Of a DNA stretch of 64,000 bases, positions 1 to 11,509 are shown piece by piece (positions within the stretch are counted from its first letter, which is position 1; each line of letters begins with the position of its first letter). Where the stretch lies: positions 91,078,668 through 91,142,667 of the forward strand of contig NC_088203.1 of NCBI RefSeq assembly GCF_037126465.1, given 5' to 3'. The DNA is from Ornithodoros turicata (lineage: Eukaryota > Arthropoda > Arachnida > Ixodida > Argasidae). The notes under the pieces were generated by a model. The model ran no database searches. It saw nothing but the letters and a program-made list of their open reading frames with translations, and was not told where the DNA came from. Position numbers and translations under genes: made by a program.

Positions 1-50
1 TAACCCAGCACACACTGAAGCGAACTGTGATGCAGATAAGAACTACTAAC

Positions 51-3000
51 TTTGGGGAGCGTGTTAGCGATGAGCGTGTCCAAGAAGCGACTGGAACCTT
101 TTCCGTGAACCCTGATCTTCGCAAAGGGTGTAAGGTCTGTGATTCCCACGTTGTCCAAGACAAGCTGACATTCTCGTTTTACAGGCTCGAACCAATTACT
201 CCTCTGGAAGCTCGGCTGGTACCCTGGGGTGTCTCCGGGCAGTGCGAACCACGCCGGTTGTTCCCAACCTGTTCAATGACAGGATTATAGCGTGCGTGAA
301 TTGGTGGGGCTCAAAGTCCACGAGAGAGAGAGGGAAAGAAAAGAATCAATCAGTTGGCCTTTATGGAACTACAGAAAATGAGTTCCATTTTATCATCCAT
401 AAGTGTGTGGAAAAATGGCCTAGTTGGCAGAGACGATGACTGCCGCTTGATGATTATGCGATAATAGAGAGTTTTATGTCGAATTCGGGTGGTCATTTTG
501 TGGATGATATGACTTCACAACACGCCGAAGGAGCCGCTGCGGGCCCTCTTGTAAACCAATGTTGTCGGGAAATACGCGCTTCCACAAGGAGATATTTTGC
601 GTCGCAGTTCCTGAATGTGTTCATATAACGCGGTGTTCGAGGTTGTCTTTCATGGTCCTTTAAATGCCGTGAACAGCACAGAAAATATGTATTTCCAAAT
701 AAGGAAGAGACGTTCTACAGTTTCCGGATAGTACATGACTACCTTGTGACTGGCAATGAAAAGCACCATGCCACAGAATTTAGCATTCTGCGTCACAAGC
801 TACGTCCCAGTGAGTTTGATTGTTTTACCTGCATGGAAACCCATCTGCGCTCCCCTTTCCACGAGTTGTTCGTAAACTCCCGAGACACGTTCCGTTGGTC
901 GACCAGCCCAGCGCTCCTCCTTTGGGTAACCATAACTATTGTTCATGCCGTACGTCTCGCTGGCTTTCGTAAACAGGTAACTCCTATGCAAGATAGAAAT
1001 ACAAACAACGTTGTACAGCTGGTACGGTTTGATGGTCGTAGGAGAACGCACCTGGTGGTCCATTTTCCGAACCGTCCTGGATCAGTCTCGATAAGGTCAT
1101 AGGGAGGTTCTCTGTTCACGATCCATTCCGCCAAGTACCTTCCTGCTCCTCCGGAATGAACAATTCCGTACCTGAGCAAGGACGAAAGCATCGAAAGGAA
1201 GCGATTTATGTACGGTACTTTCCGATGTATAACGCGCACTCGTGTATAACGCGCACCCCTAAAAACGGGCCGAAATTGAAAAAAGTTCCATGTATAACGC
1301 GCGACGGTGCACAACGCGCACAGCAATGTTTCTACAAGCTTCTGTGCTGCCACCAGTGTACACAATAAACCAAGGCGGTGTATCATAAATGCACATGCAT
1401 TACTTGAAGCACATTTAGTCAAAGCCGTTAAACTCCGATGCAACACAGTCGGTGTCATATAGTACACTCCAGTCGCTTCTCCGCTTTCGGTTTCGCGTCC
1501 CTTCTCAATCACGCCAGCCTTCTGAAATGAATTCAGATTATAGACCTTAAGCAGCACTTAACTTTTTATGAAGTTCTGTGCCCTTTTGCCGCTTTTGTCA
1601 ACTGACCCTAAGACTAAGAGATTTGGGAGAAAGTCACAGCACACCCTGGAAGAGGCTAGAATTTGTACGCCACCGACCTGAGAAAGAACTCTGCAGGAAA
1701 ATATTTCCGTGTATAACGCGCACCGTTACATAACGCGCATGAGCTCTTCAGATCACTTTTTTTTTTTTTTTACTGTATAACGCTTGCATTATACACTGGA
1801 AAATACGGTAGTGTCTTTAAAGGAGCAGTGAAATGTTCTTTCATAAATTTTTCGCTTTTGCCCAGGGCGTGTCGTGCAACAAACAACATGTGCTCTCGAA
1901 GGAATGGCGATCACGCACGTGAGACGACAGCACGAAGCACGCGAGAGAGGCACTTCATCTGGCACACCTACGGTCACCAAATAGAGGGACAGAGTATCGC
2001 GTTCCTTTTCCGCGCCGGAGCCGCCGTTCGGTGTCCGCGATTGGGCCGATCGTGTCACGTGGTTTCTCCTTCCAAGAACGCGTCATCCATGTTGAGTCCC
2101 CTCCATCCCAAACCGGTTTCTTCGGTTGCGAGCTGGCTGGCCTTCGCGCTGTTCTCCGGCGGAGAAGGGGGAGATTGGCGTCCCGTTGCTAGGCGACGCA
2201 GCCACGCCGGACTCAAGATGGCGGGCTCGCTCGCCGGCGTGGCTCAGTGTCACTACACTGCTTCCTATTTAGTGACTCTAGGCACACCCTCTAGGAACGC
2301 TCTCATCCTATATGGAAGGGCCGATCAGGTGACTCGTGACGTAGCCTGGCGCTGCCGAAGCGCCGTAGCAGTAGCCGACGAATTTTCGGCGGCCAATGAG
2401 ACCTTACGGACGCTCCCCGCTTCGCAGACATGCCGCGCGGGGTCTGCTGACGTCACTCCAAGAGATCGTGCCAGTCCGATGGCTATTTTCTCTGGACGTG
2501 TTTGTAAATTTCGTTGCGCAGTGACGATGCAGCGCACAGCGAAAATATTATATACGCATGGTAGCCCCTGATAGACTGCTTGTAGAATGAAACATAATTT
2601 GGAGCCCCACTAAATGCTATTTCCTTGGTCCGCTTTAAAGAAACATTACACAGTGAACACTTACGCAAATCCTACGGCGACCCAGAAATTCCGCAGGCAC
2701 GGTACAGGTCCAATGCACGGTAGAGCGTCGGCAGTATACATTATGGGTCCAGCTATCGTCGTGCGGATGCTTGCTGTTTTCAGCACAGGAATCAGCTCCA
2801 TAGCAGATTCTATGTGGTCCGACAAGCGCTCCAGGTCTGGTTCAAAAAGCTCCTTGCCGAATCCTTAAAATGTTTTGGGAACGATATAGCATCGGGAAGT
2901 TTTCGAATAAGGGACGTACACAAGCGCCTTTGGGACATCAAAGAAATAGCAGTGATTGAACGTCCTCGCGTACCAAATGGGAAGACTTTAAAATAAAGCG

Positions 3001-6000
3001 CAAAACAGTCCCATATCTTTCTCAAAACTGGCTTTTCTGGAAAGCGTGTTGCACTTTTCGTCTACATATTCAGGTCTGCACATTCCAAGCTAGTTGCGGT
3101 GATTGGAGAGTTCTCGAATTCTCAGAACGGCAAATCGCAGTAGCAGACTAATTCTGACTTTATATGCCCACGCAGCGAAGGAGGGAAAGGAGGCAATAAG
3201 CAGGCCTTCTACAGGGTGTCCCAAAAAACGTGTCATTGAATTATAATAAAAAACTACACCACCTAGAATCACGCGGTCAACGGCGTTTGTTCTTTTTAGC
3301 TTTGTGTCACCTCCTGATGTGAATGCCATGTAACGTAAGTTTAATTATGTAAATTTTTGCGAACTGAGCTCGGAAATTTGCCAAGTAAAGGTCACTTTTT
3401 TACTCCACCAATATGAAGAGCGTGCCGAATTTAGTCAAATTAATGAAAATTGACAGGGTATTGAGGAGCTATCCCATCGGAAAAAATAGCTGAACATCAT
3501 GCTCTACGGCTCTCACAGAGGATAGCGTGCGACAAATTTTTCAGCGCCATCGCGGTCAGTCCGACGAAAGGAGGTTGGAAACACAGCCCACACCGGTATA
3601 GTAGAAAGATATAACACAGGCATGGCTTATGGCGTCCGGCTTCTCCTGGGATCATGCCTTCCCTCTCCCAATTTCAGGAACTGTCACTTTTTCTACTATC
3701 ACTCTGTGGGCTGGGTTTGCAACTGCCTTTCGTCAAACTGACAGCAATTGAGCTCGCGTAATGCTCGGGTGCTCCGAAAAGCATGATGTTCGGCTATTTT
3801 TTCCGATGCGATAGCTCATTAATATCACTGTCAATTATCATGAATTTGAGTAAATTCTGCACGATCTTCATATTGGTGGGGGTAAAAAAGTGACCTTTGC
3901 TTGGAAAATTTCCGAGTTCAGTTCGCAAATATTTACATGATTAAACTGAGATGACATTCATATCAGAAGGTGGCGAAAGCACGCCGTTGACCGCATGATT
4001 CTAGGTGGCGTAGTTTTTATTATAACTCAATGACACGTTTTCTTGGGCACCCTGTATATCTAGGTGGCGTTGCATGAGCCTGTCGTCTGCAAACGGCCGA
4101 AAGCATTGACAACAAAAAAGAAAACTGTTTTGTTTTACTATGACTATTATTTTTCCACTAACGACGCACTATACTGGAGTGCATTTTTTGCCTCACATGT
4201 CGTTATTACTTTTTATTTCCTTTTTTTAACTGTTAGTTGTTAGCCCGTATAGCAGCGCTGGGAGCGTGGAATGCCAACGCGTCGCTCTTCGTATATATGA
4301 AAACCCTAGAGGCCGCCGCGTGTATTACAGCGCTTCCGCTTTTGGGTCACTCTCACGCGCCCGATTCCAAAACTCACCACTATATCAGCATAAAACAGCA
4401 CCATACCTGGCGGTACACCCTGAGTAACCCATTCCTGGCAAGTCCTCATCTTGTCTTGATGTTCGTAAGGACCAATCAGTAAGCCGTCCCGTTCTTGGCG
4501 TAGATAAAAGCCACCCGCTAAGTGACGAATCACAGGAAGCTCTTTCTAGCAGAACAGACAGTGCAAAGACACTAAGGGAAGCGAGCATTTCGTAATTTGC
4601 CTTTGCTGTATTACCTTCAGCTTTTGTACTTCAGGAATTGACGAAGTGACCATGTACTGGTGGTGAATAGGCACTAGAGGAAGGCTCACGCCAGCGAGAT
4701 CGTTCACTTCGTGTGCCCAGAATCCTAGAAAAAAAAGGAAGAAGAAGGAAAGGCTCACTAGGTCGGTCACTGAGAGATCATTACACGAATTACCGCCCAA
4801 TTATGCGAATTAGGCGAATTAACCGAGTTAGTTTCGGTTTTGAATTTCTAGCTATGTTGAATGTATTTTTCTTTGTGCTTAGTCGTATAGGAAGGAAAGC
4901 AGTCAACTCTCTGTACATTGGTACAATGGTGAAGAAAAGACAGTACTTACAACAAACAGACAGTGTATAGGGCGAAAAAGCTTACGCGTAAATCATGTTT
5001 CTGTTATGCGCGCAGTTTTCTACCGGAAAACGAAGAATGTGGAAAGACGTGGGCGTGAAAATGTAGTACCTCATCTTTTTATGTTCTCGTGGATAACCTT
5101 GGAGGAATGTTTACAGAAAATTCAACAGTACATCCGTGTATTTCGTCCATTTTATGTACCATCCGGTCTGATACTTATTTACTTTACTTCTTCACGCATC
5201 GTTTGTTATTGTAAGTTTGTGGTGCAAGGTAACGTAAACTAACGTTATTTTTCAACACCAAAAGCCTCAGTGGGTATGCACTGTAAAGTCGTTTCTGTAG
5301 CAGTACTCACGCGCTATGCTGCGAAGTCGCATTGCGGTTGCCGAATTCTGTCTCTAGTACGCGTGCAGAATTCTCTCGCACACTTTTTTCACTATGTATC
5401 AGCTGGCCTGCACCCTCGCCCGTTTGCCAAGAAAGTGCAAATAACAGTATAAAAGAAGAATGAATAATTCAACGTATAAATAAGGAGCCAAACCAGCGTG
5501 ATCAGCAGTCCATGTATAAAAAGAGCTGAGGTGGAAAAGCAATGCCAGATTGCACTGTTCGACATTCTTGTGGTTGGCTTCGCCATTATGCAAGTCGGCT
5601 AACAACAATAATAATTCAAAGTTGGTTATCAATTATTTTAGACCGGAGCCGTGCGGCAAGTGAGGTGAAGCCGACCCGTAGAACTGCTGACGCCAACCAA
5701 AAAATGCCCACGGCGCTGCGCTTACCGGCACAGTTGACGACGTGCGTAGCCTTTACGCAACCTTTACTCGTTTGTACCGACCAGGATCCGTCGCGATTTT
5801 GTTCGAGTCCACTGACCGGGGTGCCCTGAAAGATCCTAGCTCCGTACTTTTTAGCTTCCGACGCCATCGCCATGGTCAGGGAGTAGGGGTCAATGTGTCC
5901 ATCTGCCGGGTTGTACAGACCTCCGAGAATCTGAAACAGAATAAGCGAGCGCGTCGACGAAAAATATGTCTTTCGGTGACGTTGAATGAATTTTACAAAT

Positions 6001-7164
6001 TTTAGGAGAGTGAGCCAACCTTTTCCATGTTCAGCAACGGGAAGTGCTGATACATTTCGTCGGGTTCCATCAACCGCTGAGGAGCGTCATGCCAGCCCTG
6101 GCGCTGCATTTGGTATCGAAACTCGTCCATTCGAACGGCATCAGTCGCTATGCGAATGCTTCCAGGCCGATGAAAACCAAGGTCCTGAGTAGGTGAGTTA
6201 TGTGCCTGTAACCGTCTATTCACACGACATCCTCACGGAAGATTCTAGTGGAAGAAAAAGCGAAAACATTGCTCACGGAGCCAATGTTCCGTCCCGCGTT
6301 ACGTTGAGTATTCACACGGTGCCGGAATATCGGGTATGCCGTACTGCGCGCTTAGCAGATGACACCGCCAAATTCACACGCGTATGACAGTCATTCACGC
6401 ACTTCTCCTGCTGTCTAATTGGATGCCTCCAGTCTTTGCTTCCTGGGGATCCCATTCGTAGCCGCCAAAAACGGCTCTGTCTCCATTACGTTTTTCTTCT
6501 AAATGGTAGCGCCGTGTGAAAAACGAAACCACAAGCCATAGCGACCTCGAACCCCTTTAGTTGTGTGTTTTTCGACATGTACTACAACTTCTTCATTGAC
6601 ATCTGAGAGCTAAAACCGATAATTCAAAAGTTAGAAAATTAATTACCACTAATTAATTGACAAGGGGCGATGAAAAATATATTTTTGGATAAACCACACA
6701 ACTGCCAAGCACGTACAGTTGGTTCCATTTGTGTAGAGCACTCCGTTTTTCTTTAGCCCCTGGCCCTTTTTCGGTGGGACACCCTGTATATATATATTTT
6801 AGTGAATCACCTTTCCAGTTTCTCGTTCTAACTGGCTGAACATGTTGATGCTGTTGTAATGGATCTTCTTCATGTTGATGCCCGGGTGATACAACGCTGC
6901 AAGCCCTGCCTGACAGAAAGTTAACGATTGACATCAGAATAATGAAACGGCAGAGACAAGATATCAAAGACGACATGTCTTACAGCGTGCCATGTCGATC
7001 CTGCTGTCAGTTCGGTTTTCTCCAGGAGCACAACACGTTTGACTCCGAAGCGGGCCAAATGGTATGCGGTGCTCGTTCCCACGGCTCCTCCTCCGATTAT
7101 GACAATATTGGCGTCGAGAAGCCATTCTTTCTCACCGCTTGCTTCTGATGTGAAACGCCGATTG
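51..7164 (-). CDS. DMGDH: Dimethylglycine dehydrogenase, mitochondrial (partial, 10 exons in window)
   Basis: FAD enzyme that oxidatively demethylates dimethylglycine to sarcosine, passing one-carbon units to tetrahydrofolate in the mitochondrial matrix. Minus-strand exons in transcript order: 6984-7164, 6811-6909, 6020-6184, 5726-5930, 4615-4724, 4407-4545, 2665-2863, 1052-1171, 829-983, 51-268. All have AG acceptors and GT donors, and every phase closes. The first listed exon carries the dinucleotide-binding motif [16 protein letters not shown] and AGSTWHA, continued by AG in the next exon; the His of this motif is the covalent FAD site in the mammalian enzyme. Later landmarks are [64 protein letters not shown] and SNWFEPV. 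These fit DMGDH better than sarcosine dehydrogenase or PDPR. The C-terminal aminomethyltransferase-like half lies left of the window. The targeting-peptide exon upstream of 7164 was not identified. Introns carry TA-flanked and other palindromic elements. Confidence 0.94.
1211..1810. mobile_element. Inverted-terminal-repeat element with TATAACGCGCAC repeats
   Basis: Ends are TACGGTACTTTCC and GGAAAATACGGTA, followed inward by GTATAACGCGCAC motifs that recur at both ends (about 1230-1320 and 1711-1740). Coding capacity is nil. It lies in a DMGDH intron. Possibly pogo-like; the superfamily is uncertain. Confidence 0.65.
1967..2282. mobile_element. GC-rich short inverted-repeat element, copy 1
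   Basis: The left end CCTACGGTCACCAAATAG pairs with the right end CTATTTAGTGACTCTAGG. The interior holds GTGTCCGCGATTGGGCCG, TCACGTGGTTTCTC and CAAGATGGCGG. A diverged copy lies on the other strand at 20082-20394. Confidence 0.6.
3212..4054. mobile_element. 843-bp palindromic TA-flanked element, CAGGGTG family
   Basis: Begins CAGGGTGTCCCAAAAAACG after TA and ends with the inverted form before TA. The arms pair over several hundred bases, including the block around CACCTAGAATCA. Non-coding, in a DMGDH intron. Confidence 0.85.
6621..6786. mobile_element. Single arm of the CAGGGTG family (type with GGCCAGGGGC)
   Basis: Matches the right arm of the 61819-62694 element, from TTAATTACCACTAATTAATT to GGTGGGACACCCTG. 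The left arm is missing. Confidence 0.75.
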
Positions 7165-7319
7165 CTAAAGGAGAGCATGTACAGGGAAAGAAGAAAGAAT
7201 AATAAATAAATAAATAAAAGGATGCCGTGGTTTGCAGGCAGAGTTTTCAAACGCCTTCTATGACACTTGTGAGCAGACTCGCGGGTGAGTCAAATTTGGC
7301 ATCACCCGCCTACACCCGT

Positions 7320-7556
7320 AAAAGTGATGGTGGTGGCGGTGGTGATAGGGCTCGCCGTTTTTGGCCTCACAGAGATGGGCAACATCACGACTGACGCCCT
7401 GGGGGAATGTGCGTCCTGGGCCGACTTCTATGGGAACTGTCCCTACATAGGCGTCTGAGGAAAACCCAGGAAAAATCCCAGACTGCACAGCCGGCACCGG
7501 GATTCGAACGTGACATGGCCAACACGCTAACCACTGAGCCACGCGAGCTGGTCCTG
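7320..7556 (-). mobile_element. SINE with type I tRNA head but the same body
   Basis: On the minus strand the head reads A-box TGGCTCAGTGG and B-box GTTCGAATCCCGG, the spacing of a short-variable-arm tRNA. It is followed by a body (CTGGGTTTTCC, GGCCCAGGACGCAC) clearly related to the body behind the Ser/Leu-like head at 44451. The tail side is a GGT/GAT-rich repeat (about 7320-7350). The exact 3' edge is unclear. Confidence 0.75.
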
Positions 7557-7905
7557 TAAAAGTGACATCGTTCTTTCCCTGATTTGCTGAAAACGGGGGG
7601 CGTACGCCATTTTGTGGCATTACGCAGTTCATAATTGCCACAAGAATGGCGTACGCCCCCCGTTCTCGTCAAATCAAGGGAGAGGACGTTGTCATTCGGG
7701 ATGATGGTTGGCTAGGAGAGTATTATCAGGTGAAAAGTGAACTTCACCTTTTAGTACTGTCCTAGCCAACCATCATCCCACGTTTGCAACATGTCCCTGA
7801 GCTCTGGGGAAGAACAAAAGACAAAACAGCTTGTCTTGTGCTGTTCGTGTTTGTGTTTTGTCTTTTGTCCCCTCCCCAAGCTCGGGGACATGTTATCAAC
7901 GACAA
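7556..7905. repeat. Three consecutive hairpins
   Basis: Hairpin 1 (7556-7698) pairs GGGGGGCGTACGCCATT with AATGGCGTACGCCCCCC. Hairpin 2 (7699-7772) pairs GGATGATGGTTGGCTAGGA with TCCTAGCCAACCATCATCC. Hairpin 3 (7787-7900) pairs ACATGTCCCTGAGCT with the GCTCGGGGACATGT end. Each is an independent foldback; together they fill 350 bp without coding signal. Confidence 0.7.
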
Positions 7906-8807
7906 GCACTGGTCAGGCCTGTGTTTTCTTTTTTTTTTCTTCTTCTTCTTTCTTTCTTTCTTGCGTGTAGGCTATAGTTTTTTAAAAATGTGCGGATTGT
8001 GGAGGCGCTTGTCTCATTTTGTAACTGGAACGCGGGTTTCTGATATTATCGGCTCGACCGCGGGTTACAAAACCCCGACCCGCGCATAACTCCGCCTATA
8101 TGAATAGCCTACGAACCGGAGACGAAACACAAGTGAGCTTTCCCCCCTCCCGCGTCTTCTTCTCATTTCTTTTATTTGTATTTGTTTTATTATTTTTATT
8201 TTTATCTTATTATTTTATTTTTGTCAGTGTTATAGCAAGTAGACCTAGCTTGTTGCCTACTTTTGCCTACTTTTTCTCTTCGAGCAAACACGCACCCGCC
8301 ACCCCCACCCCCACGCTACATGTTATCGTGATTACAAACGAAGAACGGCTGTGTTTGCTTCCAGTCATTATCTGTTTATAATCGTATTCGCGTTCGCGTG
8401 GATTCGCAGGGTTCTAACCACATTGGCACAAATATGCACATTGTGATGCAACACTCGAGGCACGATTGCATCAGTGTCTGAGATTCTTCCCGCATACTCG
8501 GGTGTCTACCAGCAGCACCTACACAGAGCACGCATTGCATCATTCGTATGAGCTACCCCCTCAAGGTCATTGTGAGCGCACGCCACACGAGCGCAAGTAT
8601 AATGCCCTCAGCGGAGAGGGAGAAAACGACATGGAGCCCCGTTAGGTGTACTGGAAAGGCATACCACGCGAGCAGCGGGCGGGCCAGTTGGGTCCTTCCA
8701 TATCCCCGATACCAAGCTGGGCCTACGCTGGTCTCGATACACGCTGATGTTGAAAAAATGGCTAGGAAGCAAGCGAGCTGGTGAAGATGATGCGAAAGGA
8801 CAACGAC

Positions 8808-8899
8808 GACGACGACAGACGAAAGGACAGACACAAACACGACTTCGTGTTTGTGTCTGTCCTTTCGTGTTCCCTAGTCTCGGGGCTTTACATTATGCA
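8808..8899. repeat. Hairpin related to the 51873-52027 foldback
   Basis: ACGAAAGGACAGACACAAAC pairs with GTTTGTGTCTGTCCTTTCGT. The right flank (CCCTAGTCTCGGGGCTTTAC) is shared with 51873-52027. Confidence 0.65.
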
Positions 8900-8928
8900 A
8901 CGCTGATGTTGTTAGTTTACTCCAGTCA

Positions 8929-9456
8929 CACTCTAAGAAAAAAGAAGAAGAAGGAGTAAAATGGGGAGTAATTGCAGCTTCTAGTCCCCTAGACTGCAAT
9001 TACTCCCCATTTTAGTCCCGCAGCCACGACATTTACTCCCCAGAGCTGCAAATTGTCACTGAACTTCGCAAATGGTCATCCGAATGCAACAGTCTACGTA
9101 AATATGTGCTCTTGGTCAATTTGATGGCATAAGGCTCTCAGCCAACTCAAATTTCCACCCACACAGAGTAAGAAACAGTTGGCGCTTATTTCTGCGCAAA
9201 TTGTGCCCTATGTATGTCGCAGGATTTTATATCACTCGATGTATCACGGTTGACGGTTTGATTCAAAGTATTTTCATTCATGCACACGAATTATGTACCT
9301 GGGACTCTTAGAACGGAGCGTCAAATGCAGTCTCCACTCTGTGACATTCATTTACTCCCGTGCATTTACTCCCGAAAGGGACTGTTTTTTTTTTTGTGGC
9401 AATGCAATCAGTCCCCAAAAGGAGTAAAATTACTCCTTTTTTTTTTTTCTTAGAGT
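8929..9456. mobile_element. Inverted-repeat element with CACTCTAAGAAAAAA ends
   Basis: Left CACTCTAAGAAAAAAG and right TTTTCTTAGAGTG are inverted. GGAGTAAAAT and ATTTTACTCC recur inside, and an inner palindrome lies at 8956-9015. No clear target duplication. Confidence 0.65.
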
Positions 9457-11006
9457 GTACTTTGTGCTCCGACTTCATCTTTTTGTGACTGACTTGTTCT
9501 TTCTATTTGCTTCTTTTTACCACTGGCAGATTTATTCGATTTGCAAATCTCTCTGGATAACGGTGCTTCAAGCGAGGGTCCTTGGGGTCCAGCAGTGTTT
9601 GTGGCCTTTAAATTGGAGAAGTCCTGAATATCGCAACATAGGCAGCCCGTTTTCCTGACGCGCCATGGAACTTTCGGTCAAATAGTGGGGCCTCTGGGAT
9701 AACACTTATCCTTTTACTCTTTATATTGGTTATCTAGCCAACCTAAACAGTACAATCACGTTGGCACAGCACACAGGGGAAGTGTGAAAGTTTACAGTCG
9801 CTCTCTCCCGCTCCAGTGGCGTATAGCCAGAGGGGGTGACTTCGGAGGTTCAACACCCTCCCCAAACCGTCCCTTTGGCAATACATTTGGGAAAGGCAAA
9901 CGAGGGTGAAATCCCCCCCCCCCCCCATGTAAAGTCCCATAGAACCGCTCCCGAAATAATTTTCTGGCTACGCCAATGCATCTGCTCAAACTTTGCAGAG
10001 AAGAGAAAGGCTACACCTATATGCACTTGAACTTTGACTACGTTATGACGCTTGGAAGGACGAACATGTGGGATTCCACTGTGTTGCATGATTCCAGGGG
10101 CTACTCTGTCTAAGCGTTGCTTTTACTTCGAGATAAAAAAAGGCTATTGAATTCTCAAGGCGGCGGTTGAAACTGTTTTGATACTTGCTTTTCCAGTAGC
10201 ATCTGCACGATTCCTTTGTCCCCAAAGCTCTTTTGACTTCTTTGGACACTTTGAGGACTTCGATCCTTATTGTGAAAGGGCTGATTACATCATTCCTCAC
10301 ATCACCACAAGCAATGGGGTAGGGTATCGCCCCTGGCGATGAAACTCCCCAATCGTAATAATCAAATAAGGTTGTTGTTGTTGTTGTACACGTCCATTGT
10401 ATAATTGTGCTCAATGTCCGGTTGTGCTGCGAGTGGCATTTATTAGTGATGCTTGGGCTCCTTCGATAACTACCTCGAGGAGAAAAACCGCAATATCTAT
10501 TCCGCCGAGCAACCACAGAGCTACGCAAGCTGTCTACCTTGATATTGTCGCTGCGGACAAAGAAGTGAGATATGTCTTGCGCAGCAGATGTGTGGAAACT
10601 TGTTTTTTTCGCACCTCTCGTGCAGTTGACACATTCAAACAAAGGATATGGCTTGATACTCTCTGCATGGACGATACCGGCCTTGTCCGGCTTGTACCGG
10701 CCTTGTCCGGCAATCTCTAATGCGTGGTGCAGATGTCCCGACTACGTTATTGGAGTGCTCTGAGGCCGGAAGTATTGCGGTGTTGACAATTCGGAGGGGT
10801 CAACCTGTCTGTACTCTGTGATATACTCTCTTTCAAAGTGGCGAGGTCCATTCAAAGTTCAAACGCATGAAGACGGGGACTGATACGGTGCACTATCCGC
10901 GTGCGTCCGAAAAAAAAAAAGAAACGAAAAAGAAATGCAGTACTGCATGCGCACACATGTTTAAGCTTGTCCCGTTGTGGGTGTTAAGGCAAGGGGCACA
11001 TTAAGG
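9457..11006. other. Non-coding stretch
   Basis: Apart from the (TTG)-tailed retroposon end (10240-10390), I see homopolymer runs (C at 9908-9926, A at 10910-10920) and no exon-like reading. The missing first DMGDH exon could lie here or anywhere up to 15.7 kb, but no candidate stands out. Confidence 0.4.
10240..10390 (+). repeat. Retroposon 3' end with (TTG)n tail
   Basis: A stretch ending in GGCGATGAAACTCCCC and then five TTG units looks like the 3' end of a LINE or SINE. No coding homology was recognised upstream. Confidence 0.4.
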
Positions 11007-11509
11007 CATACCTGGGTAAATTACTTCTAAAATGTAGTTAAATTACATTACTCCAGTTAGAATTTAATTAAATTACATTACTCATTACTGCAATTGAAAT
11101 GTAATGACATTACATTACAATTACTACGAAAAAGTAATGACATTACTAAGTCATTACCGCGAGCTTAATCACACTCTTCTATTTGTCTCTTCTACGTGTC
11201 AGGGTGCCACGTATGAGGCATCGTTCCACACTGTAGAGACGAAGATGACACAATGTATCACGGCAACAGGAAGACTCCGGAGGATGGGGCCCGCAAACAA
11301 TGATTATCCAATGCCACAAACCGTTAAACTGAACACTCGATTCTTTTGTAAAAAGTAATGAGTAATGTCATTAAAAGTACTGCCCAAATGTAATTAAATT
11401 ACATTACAAATTACATAATGTCAATGTAATGCATTACATTACAAATTACCAGAAAAAGTAATTCATTACTGTAATTTCATTACAGTAATGACATTACTAC
11501 CCAGGTATG
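11007..11509. mobile_element. hAT-like non-autonomous element (503 bp)
   Basis: Ends are CATACCTGGGTA and TACCCAGGTATG. The 8-bp target duplication is CATTAAGG (10999-11006, 11510-11517), diagnostic in length for hAT. The interior is mostly degenerate iterations of ATTACATTA in both orientations. Confidence 0.88.

Noticed and set aside
1230..1740. CRISPR-like array from the repeated TATAACGCGCAC
   Set aside because: Irregular spacing, inverted arrangement and transposon ends in a eukaryotic intron.
746..2571. Plus-strand frames over 746-1102 and 1828-2571
   Set aside because: The first mirrors DMGDH exons on the other strand. The second spans a GC-rich repeat with no protein similarity.
6921..7250. 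Single open frame with a hydrophobic N-terminus taken as the DMGDH start
   Set aside because: The frame upstream of 7164 crosses an (AAAT)n microsatellite and has a CTTTAG acceptor at its junction with conserved sequence. It is intron.
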